Source: Hymenolepis diminuta (Eukaryota > Platyhelminthes > Cestoda > Cyclophyllidea > Hymenolepididae). Taken from it: a stretch of 64,000 nucleotides of DNA. The notes below the pieces were generated by a model. That model was not told the DNA's origin, searched no databases, and saw only the letters and a program-made list of their open reading frames with translations. How positions within the stretch are numbered: position 1 is the stretch's first letter; every line of letters begins with the position of its first letter. The DNA is taken from NCBI GenBank assembly GCA_900708905.1, contig CAADRB010000039.1:86198-150197 (forward strand). Direction: 5' to 3'. Shown piece by piece: positions 37,001-51,500 of this stretch. The position numbers were made by a program, and so were the translations under genes.

Positions 37001-39441
37001 TTAATATCTTCTGTGAATAGAAAACGTAGCCCAAAACCAGTAAAGTCACTTGAAGGCATATTTTCAAGCATTTATAAAGACAAAGGAAAATAAAATTTCC
37101 AAGGATCCCTGAAACTGGAAATCCTGATTAATCACAGATTTTAAATCGAATTATTCTCGAAATGCTTTTATAAAAACGACAATTTTTACCCAGAAAATAT
37201 CGAGTATTTGATAGGATAATGTGTAATATCATGAGAGCATATGAAAAATTATAATAAAAGCAATTTCAAAATAAAATCACAAATTAATTAAAATTAAGTC
37301 TAATAAAATCGTCTACTGACTGTTAGGCGTTTGATTTTTTGTATATCTTAAAGAAGATATTTAGAAGTACTTATTTTTATCGTGACAAAGACGATGCTCT
37401 ACTGCTCTCTTCCCGACCTTAATTTCACGATCTGATAAGTAAAAGTTTCTACCAACTGGACTCATATATTTTAAATAAATAATATTATTTAGCATTTATT
37501 TTCTATTTAAAAGTCTTTTTATTAAAACCATTTGAGAACTTAAAGTTGACTGCCGCAGTTTAGTGCCATTCATTAAAATCGGTACTATTTGCTAACAATA
37601 AACGAATGAATATTTATATGCGAAAGAGTCTCGAAAACTTGCTTATAAGAGATATATGTTTAATTATTTAAATGTATAATTAGATATTTATGGTGGTAAA
37701 ATTTCATTTGTTACAGTGCGATCACATTGGACGTTTTAAAGACAATGTGATTACAAATGAAATGTAAGCCACTTCCAAAATTACAAGATGGCATAGTCAT
37801 TTGTGAAATCGTCAGGGAAATCACATAACTAATATCAGAAAAAGATAATTTTTTAGACTGTTATATAAAGTCTTCCTCATTTTACGCCCGAGGCAAATGT
37901 ATCTCGAAGCTAAACAAGTATTTGGCTTTGAGGAACAGCAATTGCAATTCTGTATTCCGAAAGTTTTAGTTCCCATCTCATGGAAAATTTAGCTAAAAAG
38001 CTGAAGTGCGGAGTTTTCAGTTGTTTGCGAATGCTTGCTTTGAAAAAGCCATGCATTTTCACTATCGATAAGATCACTGTTCCTTAGTTGCAAACACCCG
38101 ATTTCTGTTTGTTTTAAATTTTATAAAGGACAGCGATGATAAAGGCGCCACACGCAAAATGAATCCTCAAAGCAGGCACTATATGTAATGCCAACATCTT
38201 TAAAGAATCTTTTATAAATTTGAACAGTGAAAGCACATTCTTTAGAGCTGAAAATTGAAGAAGAAAATTTCCGGAACTTCCCACTCTTTCACATAAATAA
38301 TAGTTAAGAATCCGTCAGTCCGAATGTCACTTTTACTTTCCTTATAAATAAATGAACAATTTAGTGAATCTCACCTGCTATTAACAGGTTCAGCGCATTT
38401 GTATCGATATATTCAGACATTTTATTTTAATTTTGGTAAAATTTTTTTACAGTTTGCCTAATTTGTAACCGGTAGACTGGGACATTTTTAACTTTAAGCT
38501 GCCCTTCTCACTGAATAATTTGATCCTTTTTAATTAAAAGATTGAAGTAGACAGCTCTTTCCCAAATTTTTCCTCCTAACCATCGTGGGATTTGTGTGGC
38601 CGGCAAATAGTCTATTTTTTCGATCTTCACTGAGAACGAATAATTATAGGACTAGAAGAGTTTAATTGGATTTACAGATCAAAACATTTTATCTTAAAAT
38701 TTTATACTTTAAGATGAAAATTAAGCGAAGTTATATTTTTTTGAATTACTTATTGAAAAAAAGACGCGCAGCAATCATTCAATTTAACAACTTCTCCTAG
38801 GTTGGAAGTCATCAAATCTATCTATCTTGTGGAGCGCATTTGCTTACATTCCATAGATTTCAAATTTAAATACATTAAAGGGGGAGTTCTACTAGACTGT
38901 GTAATTATCTTTCCTGTATTTATCATCAAATTTCGATCAATAATTGCAAGTGGATACAACTAAGATACGGATATGCATATTTTCAAACTTGCATATCTTT
39001 CAAAATTTAAGGAGAAGAGTATTATATGTAAGAGTACACAAGGAAAATGAAATCTGTTGACAATTTGAAGGGCATCATGAATAACAAATAACTTGTTTAT
39101 AACACATTGCCTGTGGGCGGGAAAAACAGTAATTGGTTGTTTTTATTAAATTTTATATAAATTTGATATATGTATCTTTTCTTCAATTGAAAATATATAA
39201 TTAATAATTAAATTGTCTTAATTATATAAGTAAACTTTAAAATAACCATGATTTTGTTGAATATTAACGCAAATTGTGAACCAATACGATTAAAGAATTG
39301 GCGTCCAATCATGACTGACTGTCTGGCCCCACCAATTAAATAATTTGTAATTGTAAATAAGATTAAATCGAAAGAATTAGCTGGTCAATTTGCCTGCAGA
39401 TCAGTTGCATTAAAAGGCAATTTGACATTTCATATTGCAGC
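34026..39441. other. Intergenic or 5' region of the Ig gene, no feature seen
   Basis: Very AT-rich. The 126-codon minus-strand frame at 35996-36376 is rich in Phe, Ile, Leu and Lys and has no domain. An untranslated first exon of the Ig gene could lie here but cannot be seen. Confidence 0.5.
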
Positions 39442-39502
39442 ATGCATTCTCAGTTTGAGCGAATTATTCTCTACATTCCAATAATATGCTTCGTTGTGAT
39501 TG
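39442..39502 (+). CDS. Ig gene exon 1: signal peptide (residues 1-20)
   Basis: ATG at 39442 opens MHSQFER followed by a hydrophobic core (IILYIPIICFVVI). A GTGAGT donor at 39503 leaves phase 1, exactly what the next exon needs. With the next exon the cleavage region reads about VVIAA/TDSS. An acceptor-like CATATTGCAG ends at 39440, one base before ATG, implying an upstream untranslated exon or a trans-spliced leader. The exon is short but phase, composition and position agree. Confidence 0.7.
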
Positions 39503-42500
39503 GTGAGTAACTGTGCCGAAAGGCACAATCAAATTTCTTAGATAAATATGATTGAACGTTTTTAAACATTCTGCTCCATTGGGAGATTATTTTTAAAATG
39601 CTGTCAAGTTCCGCATTCGAAAATTTGTATTATTTATATTTGTTCGAAGTACTTGTGAATGATCGCACTTTTTATTCATGACTTATTTTTCATAATAGAA
39701 ATCGGCAAACAACTAATGATATCTGAATTTCAAATCAAAACAGAAGATAGATGTAATTTTTTCTAGTTCAACGTTTTCCTCGTCTATTGTTATATTATCA
39801 TATTACGTTATTATGTTCATACGATAGAGTACATTACATTACGAGTACACTGAATTGATTTGAAAAGCCATTATTTGACAACTTTAGATGTACATCAAAA
39901 TATGTATCAAAAGTGACAACTTTTCGGTTCGCGGTAAAATTAGAAATTAATCAGATATTTGGTTAATGCAGATACACCGTTTAAAATACATTTTATTCCC
40001 ATGATCAGGATAGTTTCGTTGACTTCATGAAATAGTCTATGGAATTTGTAAAATAATAAAGTTGGTGTTAAATTAAATATAAGGAATTAATGTTTATTTC
40101 TATGAGAATTCTTTGTGAGTATTTGAAAGACGTAATTCCTTTGGTACAATTACGGGCATTACAAAAATTAACGTTGCATTCAAATGCATCCCAATTAACG
40201 AGACCCCTTCAAGGGTTAAGTTCTGTCATATTCTTGATTAATTTTACTGACACGCTTTTATTAATAACCGAAGGATATTAGCAACCTTGATTTTAATCGA
40301 CTAACTTTTATTAGGCCTGTCAAAATGTTCTAATTGCCAAACATTGCAAGAGCAACGTCAAATTTTGTGTACTATTTGATCAAATTAAGTGATATATCGA
40401 CGAAAAGCGTGCTAACAGACAAAATTAAAAAGCAATACATAAAATTATTTTTCTCAAATGAAACTTCAAAAATTTCCTTTTTCCTGTAAAAAAGTTTTTC
40501 ACTCAAGCCAGTTTTCTTCATTGCCTCAAATCAGATTTCTGTTATTATTTTTCACTCATCTACTACTTAAAAAGCAGATAAGTAAATAAGAATTTTCTGC
40601 TTATTTCATCCACCTCGTTGGGTGGAAACCTACTGCCATATCAGCTCCAGAAAGGGTCTTGAAATTTTAATTCTGCATACATAAACAGATATTCGAAATC
40701 ATTTTATTGTTTAAATTGATTTTGTCTACTCCGAAATTTGCATATTAAGCCCCTGAGACAGCTGTATGGATTGAAAGTCTGTTCAAACCCTCACTTCGCT
40801 TGTAAATCTTATTCTGGTATAAAATTTTTCATTCAAAGTTTGCTCGTCACGGATAAATGCGCAGCTTCGAGAAATCCGTTGAAAAAGACGATTTCCCCTT
40901 TTAAGAAGAAAATATTTTCTAATATTTCGTCTATTTCACGGGAAGGTTTTGTACGTTGTTTGAAGGTGGTGAAGAAATAACTGTAAACAGAAATGCGATC
41001 TGTTTTGAAATTCTGTAGTGAATTTTACGTTACTTTATGGAAGTTATAACTGTTGAAGTAGGTATAAACTTCAGGGGCACCCAAACATTGCTATTTATAT
41101 CGTGAAAGGGCAAATATAAACTTTCTCTATGCCTTTATTGCATGAAATGATAAAGATTTTAAAAATTTATTTACAATATGATTGAATATAGCCTTATGAA
41201 TATGAAATTTTAAGTTATGAAAGTTTACAGTGCGAGGACAATTTCATATTCATGTTCCAAGTCTGGAATCGGAAGCAGTGACATTCTCTAGCTTCTTAGC
41301 TTCAACTGATTTTAGCCCTTGTTACTTTTCTGAGTAATACCACAGAGTTAGCTTAGAAAAACAAACGCAGTAATGGATGTTTCATAATAATGCATTAGAA
41401 AAAGCTATTTAATATTTAACATCTAAGGATAAAATTTGAATAGATCTTCCTTTTTTCTTCCTACTTATTTGCTAAATGCTCATGAAAATTTGTGTTTGAT
41501 AGAGTGGTCACTAATGTACAATATAAAAGTTCATCTGAAAACAGAATATTTCGGTCCAGAAACCAAATACTTCTGTATGGCACAAGTTGTGATTAGTTAC
41601 CCTTTTCCTTGGGAGACATCTTGAGTCATTTTAGACAAATTAATTTAACTATGAAAATTACGCTAAAATTGCACAATATATTGCACATTTATCGAGATAA
41701 ATTCCTAGAAATAGTCTGGAATCAGCGGAAAGTATATACCCGAATTGAACAACTTAAAAATCTTAGCAGTTACACTCCTCCCGTCTTTAAGAGTATCCGA
41801 TCTTTTGGCTGTAAATGGACCTTCACTTTATTTTAGCGGCAACGGATAGTTCAGATGAATCAGATTATCCTCCAGTTTTTCAGAAAGATATGGAAAGTAT
41901 CGACGCCGTGAACGGAACTCCTGCTGTGATCACCTGTCACCTTAATCGGAGTCTAACCGAAAAGGTTCGTATATCAATCGTTTTCCTTCTTATCATAATT
42001 GAATTAAAAACACTTTATTGATCACATCATCAGTTAATGCACTTTAAAATTTCAGCTTTGAAAAAAATTTTAATTGATAAAATGAAGAGTTTTACAAATT
42101 ATGTTTATGTTTCCTGGTATCTTCTTTCTAAAGTTGCATCACCAAATCTGGGATCAAATATCAGAATTTTATGACTTCAGAAACTCTGGAATGTGAGAGG
42201 AAAATATATTTGCTTCTGGAAATAATATGGGCATCTTGATATAAAATTTCACATTTAAAATATTTAACCGCAAAAATAAGGACTTTACTTACTTGGTTCA
42301 AACAGAAATATTTATCCAATTTGAAAGTTTAAGTTCGAATTATAACTCAAAATATTATCTCTGTTATTTTTTTTTCATTTTGCCTATTCATTTCTGATCA
42401 TGGAAAGATGCTTTTTTCAAGCTGAAGGGACTCAAATTTTGCAGAGAAACTTGTTAAACGTGACGGGTCATTGTGACTAAATATGCAAATATCACAAAAT

Positions 42501-45500
42501 TTTTTTAGAATACTTACCTAGCTCTTAGAAAATTGTATTATTTCAATGTATACTTACTGTTATATTGGAACCAGAGTCTCAGCACTTTTTGAACTCTTGA
42601 CTGCTTGAACAATGATGAGATGACAAACTGTCGGATAAAGTTTTGATTGTGTAAAATTTAGTGATAATTATTAAATACTTAAGTAACAAAATGGGATTTA
42701 TCTCAGATTCCAGAGAATTTAAGTTGCTTAGACGGTCGACAACCATTTGAATCAAGAGATTGGAACTTTTGGATGGTTATTCAAGGATATAAGCCATTAT
42801 CACATTGACAAAAAATTATTTTGCTATGAAACAATCAAAATATAAAGATTTCATCAACCGTTGTGATAAATATACAGTTCAAGGTCAAGATTTCAAAGAA
42901 GTACTACAAAAGTCATGACATGAATAGGGGTAAAGCGTAGGTCATTTTTAATCCTACGGAAGTCCTAATTAGCAACCAGTCCTATTCACACAGGATTTTG
43001 ACAGTCGTTACACTAGATAGCAGGACGGTGAGGATTTTTAAGAAGAATTATATATTCAGTAAATATTTGGAGCAGATAAGTTTAGCCCAGTTTATATTGT
43101 CAAACCTATTCTTCCCTTACAATTTCTGATTTAAAATGCTGGTCCTTTATAGCAAATTGGTGGAATCTACAAAAGAGTCCGATATTTTTATTTTATTTTA
43201 TTTTATTTACCTCAATCTAGATTGACAGACCGTTAATATTTTATACTCGACTCGCACGTATTGAGTGTACAAAAACGAATTTATCCGCCTGAGGTGGGTG
43301 GATTAATACCCTGTGTTCCATTATTAGCAATAGAAAGTATCAGTCGCATGTTTCTATAAATACCGTTAATAATTATATAATAATTGTATTAGAAGGCACT
43401 TTCAGAGTTGAATGTAAATGTTTTCATAAATAATCGCATTTTTTTCTGGCTCTGAGATAATGTACATGCCTTCAATTTTAGTTAAATGCTATCCTTTCGT
43501 AAACATCTACCCTATTTTCAATATAAAAAGGCATGTATTATCTAATTATACTGATTTGGTTCGTGAATTCGATAAATTTTAACTATAAAATGTTAAAATG
43601 CATGAACAAAATGCAGACTTGTGGGGTTGGGGGGCTTATTTGTTTATTGAAGAGGGTATTGTACTGACCGCCAAAGTTTTAAGTGGCTTTCCAAACCAGC
43701 AAAATGGGGGTTAATAAGAAATCAAAAATTTTTAGTTCTCTTCGGAAATTTTTGCTACTTATTAACAATTATAATAAATAATTTAACTTAATGGTATTAT
43801 GACCTTTGTCTTGACATAATAACCCCAAATGCTAGATGAGGTTCAATAAAGTGGAAATGGTCTTGGGGCTGTTATAATATATCTACTTATTTCTTCTGTA
43901 TTAATTTTTTTGTGCCATCAGGGTAGAGGACTTGAGGTGAATTACTCATAACGTTATGAGTAAGATTAATTATAAGCCTATTATTCTTAAAGAAGGCGGT
44001 CTATCGCGACTGAAATGTACGAGGTGGCTGTTCCCACTTTCGCCAACCGTGCAGCTTATTGAGAAGATTAAAAATACTACTTGAAAAGCTGATTTCATAT
44101 TTATTAAATACAAACCTCTATACAATTTCTCAGCGAATTTTCCTCATAACTCTTTAGTGAAGAAGTTTCTGCTCTTGAAATATCATGAAACACTTACCCA
44201 GTTTTCTTGCATTGAATTCTTTTGGGCCGCTGCACATCAGCAAGTCAAAAAAGGAGGGCAGAGATGAAGTCATAGTTAAGACCGGTTAAACAAAGGGCTA
44301 TTGCTTATTTGCTCTTTTCAAAATATGATAGTCGGTCTTGAGCCTCAGTTCACCCTTCTTTAAAAACTGAGGAAGTTTACATGACCTAAGCGCAACAGAG
44401 GTGTTAAATTATCCGAGCCGAATAAGCAATCTTCACTTAAGGTGAAATTTAGGGACGGTTCTGCAGATAATCTTTTCTATTTGATGTTATTTAGAGTAGC
44501 AGCCACTTTGGGTGGTCCGTATTTTCGCAAGAAGTGCGCCGATAGGTTCCATGCACAGACGACAAACCGCCACACAGCTGATAGGTACAAATTTAGCCTG
44601 AAATGCCAAAGACTAATTTTAGGGTTCCTTATATCACACCGCTTCGTGTGACTTCCATTGTGGACTCCATTTCGTTTATAATGCCGTGTATAACTAGTTG
44701 TTTTATTTCTCTGTAGAGACATATTATCCAAAGTGCTTTTATGTCAAAATCCAATTTCATTTCTTTTTTAAGAGAAATAAATTCTCCCTTTTCCTTAAAA
44801 TATGTCCACGCAAGCTTGTAATTATTTTGAAAGATTTTAGTAAGTTGTAATTTAGCGAAAAAAGTTCCGAGTTTAAGTTATACGGCCTTTTCAATTTACA
44901 AGTATTAATGGACAAATTTCAGTCACTAGAGTAAAAGTGAAGAGATTTGATTTTATTATGTTTCTTAGTTCTATTCGACTAAAAAATAATCAATTAAAAT
45001 TTTGATAAAAATAGAGAATTTGTTAATGGGAAGTAAAGTGAGTCTGAAGTGGAAAAGCTGCCCCTTTGTGGCTTAAGACGTCTGGACAGGATGTATTTTT
45101 AAATTGAACAATGGAGGGTATTCAACTGTATTCTATGAATAAGGTCTACTTCTTCGGAATTGTCAAAAAATTACGAGATTGTGTAGTGGCATCACATTCA
45201 CTTTTGTAGTTGCATCGTGTAAGTTCTCATAATACTTTCTGAGCGTTTTCCGACGTTCAAATTGGCAGAGAGATGAGAAGAAGAATTTTCTCGAGCTTGT
45301 ATTTTAACAATGGTTCACCTGGTTCGTATAGGCTAAGCTTTAAATAGTAGGTACAATAAAGTGTTTGCGTAACTACGAATTGTTTGCAAACGTATAAGAT
45401 CGTAACCTATTTCCGTGGAGGATATCTTCAAATTATATTCCAATATGACAAACTCAATCCTTTCCCAAGCCAACTAGGTCAAGATCACGGTAGCTGCCAA

Positions 45501-48500
45501 ATATAACGTAGGAGCCTTCTCTTCCTCCGAAAGAAACAAAAATGAAGTGGCTGAATAACTGTCGTGATTAAACAATTTGTCAATAGATCCAGGTATTGTG
45601 GACCAGATTTTAATTAAGGAACGTGAACTGCCATTTAGTAACTATTGTACAAACCGAATCCAAAAATGAAATAAAGCAAGAATCCTCGATATCTGGCTTC
45701 ATGTTTGTCACCTTTTTCACTTCCTCCCCTTTATAATTGCTTTGTCTTACTAGCCTCCAGAATGGTCAAATATCTCTCGAACTCAAAAACTACTCAGAAT
45801 TAAGTAAGCCTCTACTATTTGGTCAAGATTTTATAATGCAACGACCGAAAATTTTAGTAACTTGATAATTATGTAAGATACAATATCAAAATCAATCATT
45901 ATGCCATTCAAGACTGAGATCAGTGAACATGGCTTTATTTACTTGGTTTTCTTGATTATGAAATCCCGCAAATTTGAAACTCGCAGATCGGGAAGTGGCA
46001 GTAACATATTCATGTATCGAGGCCGAAAGGCAACCGAATTTAACAGATTTTTTTAATAATTAGTTGGTCCTTTATTGTAATATAACTACTAGCATTCCAA
46101 GATTTCGCAAACATGAAATCGCAATTTGGGTATGCTAAACCGGCGTATTAAAAGTCGAATGGCCACCTAAAATGAGGTGGTTGATGTTTTTTTTGGAATT
46201 TCCACTTCAAATAATTAAGTTGTACATCACAACTTCCTGCTTCCTGAATATTTATGGAAGTCCTGTTTGTTTGTTCTTCACAAGAACTAATTTTAAGTAA
46301 ACAGTCTTGTAAGATTGAAAACTGAACTAAAACTGATGTGAAAATTTGAATCTATTTCCCAGAACCTATCTCCACTTTGCAATTAAATATTTGTTAATTT
46401 TAGTCGGATTTTTATCTCCGATTTGCATCGTTGGAAAAATGTGACTTAAGGACAACTAGACAAGGTCGGGATAGTCTTGTCATGGTTAAGAGAGTACAGG
46501 ATAGGGAAATATTAGGGCAAGTAGGCGTCAGCGCGTTTGAGTTGCAGATAGGGAATCTTTTGGAAAGACATCACAAATTAATTTAAAAGCTCCCTTCCAA
46601 CTTAAAGAAGATCGTATATAGGTCATCGAAGGATCACTCCATAATACAGTTAATCTTGGACTCCACAGATTTGATAGGTGTACCCAAAATACTAACCTTG
46701 AATTGAACGATAGTCTATGGGCATTTGCAAGAACACTATGTTAAAATAAACTAAATATTTTCAGTTATTGTGCTTACAATTGTATTTTTACCTCCAAACG
46801 TAAGGATGCATGCAAATTCACAGAGTGCGGGTGATCCATTAAATATGCATAAACTTAGGTAGACTCTTTTCTGCCTGCCAATTTCTCAAAGTAGCTTATT
46901 TTAAAAACGATTTGAGAACTACCTCCTAATATCTGCTTACATTTAGACTCATGTCAACCTCCTGTATTATTTCATTATGCAACTGGAAGCGTAGAAGTTT
47001 CAGAAAGTGCAGTCAGGCAATCGTCTAAATTGATTGTTTGTATAAGAGAAAAATTGATGCGGAATATCAAATGGATTTTTTAAATTGGGTAAAATTTAGA
47101 ACATACTTTAGGTAATCTGATGGGATATTTTGAAATATTCAAATAAACGCTACTGAAATTGACATTTTTAACGCTCTGAAACTGGAAATGATAAAGTTGT
47201 GCCGTTTGAAATCTGCGTGTTTTCTGCTCTTAAACAGTAAAAAAAGTTGTATTTCAAATGTGAAGTATAAAAAAATGAATAAATTCTTCTTTTATGAAAA
47301 GTAACACCCAATGGAAGGTTTATCCAACAACCTTCCAAACTAAGCCCATCCGAGCACTCAATTGCTATTATAACCTAGACCTCTTCCTTATCGTGGAAGA
47401 GAAACCGAAATCGCTCATAACAAGTGCAATAGATGATATGGGGAAGGGAATCTAAAGATTTTTGGGGACAAAGGCAAGATATCAGGGTTTTACTTCAGTG
47501 GAATTCCACGATCTAGCCGGTAATCTATTTACAATTGTCCGCCTTGTCGCTTCAATTCCTCTTCTCTTCCAAATATTGAAAAATATAATGATCTTAAATG
47601 GTATTAAGTAGCTAACATGACACTGACATGGTAGAGCTGAGAGAGTTTTGACTTATCAGCTTTCAAAAGGCAGTGTTCATCAATGATGAATGAGAAACTC
47701 TCTGAATTTCAACCGATATAACCTTTTGCCGTAAAAAATTATCATCTTTCAATCAAATTAGTAAAATAAATAATTAAAATCTAACATATTTGAGCATTTT
47801 TAAGTAATTTTCAATGAAATAGACGATCCCAAAGCTGAAATCTAGAACATGATCAGATAGAAACCAAAATTAACACTTACGGTGCAGAACAGGTATCTAA
47901 ACCAAGCCTCCAATCACTATTTCTACAATTTTACCCAAAGTACAACCTATATTAATGAATAAATATATACAAACACCTCTTTATATAATTAATTCTCGTA
48001 ATTTATCTTTTGGGAGTAAACCAATCCAATAACATAACGGCTTAATAATTCGGCAAAAACCAACAATAAAGTGTTCTGAACGTCTTATCAGCATGAATAA
48101 ATACTGGTTTGGCTTTATTGCTTAAGCCTCAAAAAACGCTAATAAATAATTCTCAGAAATCAGAACAAATTTTGAGTAAAATGTTTGACTTTATTGCCCC
48201 TTTGTTTTGACTTTTGCCCTGAGCGATACTGCAATTTTCTTAACTTTATTGTCTGTGTTTTAATTGCATAGGAATGCTTTGAATATTTAATAACTGACAA
48301 AATTTTACATTTGAGAAATACAGAATAACAAATTTTGTCCAGTATTCAGCATATGGATGAGATTTTGTAATTTGATTAGTTGAATGACATTTCCTTGAAC
48401 TCTTGATGACATTATGCCCCACAATATTGAAATTAAATAACTTAATTTTGTAAATAATAGCATAACATTTAACCTCTCTAAAGGTTTACATTTAATCTAA

Positions 48501-51500
48501 TATATTTTTATATTATAAATATCAAAAAGTAAATTTTTTAACTCATTTCAAATGAAATTCACAGCATGTCAACTTTACTAAACTTGGGTTAATAATAACA
48601 GAGTTGCATATATATTATTATTGAGTTAGATATCATCCATGTTTTTGTCACTAATAATGTAAGGATAAGAAATAAATTAAGAATATTTTCACCATAAGAA
48701 TGTATTTTATGTTTTGATTTTGACAAATGAGTACTCTCTGTGATGAATTTGTTAATTAGTAATATTACTAATGTCAGAGGCAAAAATTTGAGGAATGCTC
48801 GAAAACAGATGGCAATGTTGATTGACAGTTGCACCAGTTAGAGTTTAAAAGAGAGTGAGCTACACAGGAAAATGTGGATGGAGTCACAGATATGAGGGAA
48901 TTGGGGTGATGTATGTACGTTTCCCATTTTAGGAACATTTCCTTGCTGTACCTATTAATTAAATCAGATCCCATTTTGTTGCAAACAGTGGACATAATTA
49001 AAAACATAAAGAGGTAAATTGATTATCTCCTAAAATGTGTCAAAAGTCCTTCTTCTTGAAGAATATATGGAAAGAAGGAACAAACAATATGACTGGCCCA
49101 ACATCCTCGCTCAGCATTCGACTTATCTCTTGGGTTTAAAGTTATTTAACAATTTCCCTCCGTCATCCCATTCTTTCGAAGTGAACTTTACTCTATTACC
49201 ATTCTTTGGAATCTGTAGCCTTTTCCTGCTCTCCTAATACGGATATTTTCTCCTATATCCTCCCGACCTTGTCGAGAAAGGGCAATTTTCTAGCAGTTTT
49301 TCTCTTGATCATATTGACAACTCTCAACATTGTAAATTTGTAAACTTTTACTATAATTTTGTGCCGGCACCAACTTGATTCACTTCATAAATTGACGCGA
49401 CGCCATTCAGTGGGCGAAGTGCTGTTACATTTTGGAAAAATAATGTGTTTAACATCTAATTTTACACTCAAATTTCTAGCACTGATTATCCTATGTTGAA
49501 GCAAAATGTTTTAATAGCTGAACATGTAGGGTTTAGGAAAGACAGTGTGGAGGGCTATATAAAACTACCGAGAGTAAGGAGCAAGGCAAAGGATTTAGTA
49601 ATAATAAGACTTTAATGAGGTTTATTAGAGATCAAGATGGAGAAATGGCTATATAATTAATTGCAGAAGATGTAGAGAGTTCGGTTGAAGAACCCGATTG
49701 GAGGGGCTGATCAGTAGGAATATCAGAGAAGTGAGACGAGTAGATGTGTGATGGAAACAAGGAATGTCGAAGTAGAGCTAAGGTTGACTACACGTGGGTA
49801 TTATAGAGAGTCGGCAGCCAATTTAAATAATTAAAGAACAGGAAGAGAATTCACTTTTGAAGTAAGGGGTAAAGACAAGGCAATTAATGAGTAGAAATGG
49901 GAGAGGGGAGTGCAATCAGATGATTAATTAATTCCCCATCGGTGTTTTGATAGCCGACCGATGTATGCATGATAATAACATCGTGCTGATTGATAGTGTT
50001 CTGACAATCGGCAGACCTCAAAAATTGTCAATTATAAAAAAATTCATAAAAGTGGTGCCGGAAAGTATTTTTTTTTTAAATTCAGCGCATCAGATGAATG
50101 TGCACTGATCACTTACCTTGACTGCTGATTAAAAGTTCAAGTTGAGGATAATATAGCTTATATTATTATTATATAAGACTTTTGAAGGAAAAATGGCTTT
50201 AAATAATTAAATAAAAAAATAATTACAACTGACATTCTAAAATTCAGCTATTATTTATTAATTTGAAAATAAAATAATGGTCATGCTAAATCAAATCAAC
50301 TGAAGATTAAAATGCTGATCTGAAGGGTTCAAAGTAGGATCTAATGCTAAAACAATGTTCAGATTTGGGAATAAATGCAAGAAAATGATTGAATGTCACC
50401 TTGACCCCTATGGGTTTTAATGACATGGCAATGGCACAGTTGCCTTTCAAAAATTCTTTCACCGCTTAGATTAAGTGCTTGGGATCTCCGTCAAGTAAAG
50501 ACTTCAGCATTTAGGCAAAATAGCGAAAGAATTTTTCATACTGAAATTGGCAAAATCTCCTTTTCGTCGAAAAAAACATTTTCTAATGCAAGATGCTGAA
50601 TTTTTTTGATGTTTTAAAATGTCTGCTACGAATGGCAAAATGATGGAACTGATTAAGGTAACATGACACATTCGAATAATCGCGTTTCTTCTCTCGTGAT
50701 ATTCTGAAATTCAATATTTCATACAACAACAATTATTCAGAACTAAATGCATGTCCCACCGTTTACCTCATTTTAACGGTTTAGGGTCGACACCTTCAGT
50801 AAGAAAAGTTCATCCGATGAGAGATTATTGGTCCGTTGGCCAAATCAAATTTCTGATCCAGCAATCTCACTTTTCGTCTCCCATTGTAACTAATATCATA
50901 GTACCTGTACTTACCGGAGTACAGTAAAGTTTAACTCCAATTTTAATTAAAATTCGCTTGGTAATTTTAATGGGAAAATATATTTTAGTTGAAAATGAAA
51001 GTTATAAATTATATTATATTATATTAAGGAGCAGAAGAATTTAAATTTCAACGGTCTCACTGTATTATTTTAGGAACTCACGAAGATAGCATGGTTGAAA
51101 ATGCCCCGTCAGTTACTTGTACGTGGGGCACTGAAAATTACAACAAACGAGCGGATCAGCATTGTGCCCCAGTCTTCTACCAATGTTTTCCAACTTCGAT
51201 TTGATCCAATTATTAAAGAAGACGCGGGCGAATATCGATGCGTCTTTAATCACAGGACAGGCGCTAAATATAAAGTTGTAGTCGTTAACATCCAAGGTAT
51301 GTCAATGGGTGAAAGCCTAACAAGGTAATATCGTAGAATATTAAACACTCTGTATCTCTCTCTTTTTATAAAGAAAGGAAATCGAAAAAAATATGTATAA
51401 GCAGAGTATAATTACCCTTAATTAATGATAGTAAGTTCATTAGAGTGGATCCATAGATCATATGCTCTTAATTTGAGATTTAAGTCAACACACATGGACA

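Larger units (their letters stand above)
41965..51073. other. Ig gene intron 2 (9.1 kb)
   Basis: Long AT-rich intron splitting Ig1 between its two Cys-bearing halves. It holds two old repeat copies (45748-45861, 47520-47625) and a pentamer repeat. A purine-rich stretch at about 49540-49910 is conspicuous but has no clear content. Confidence 0.6.

Noticed and set aside
49540..49910. Purine-rich stretch in the Ig gene intron
   Set aside because: Looked for a retroelement or RNA gene; only short broken frames and no structure could be supported.
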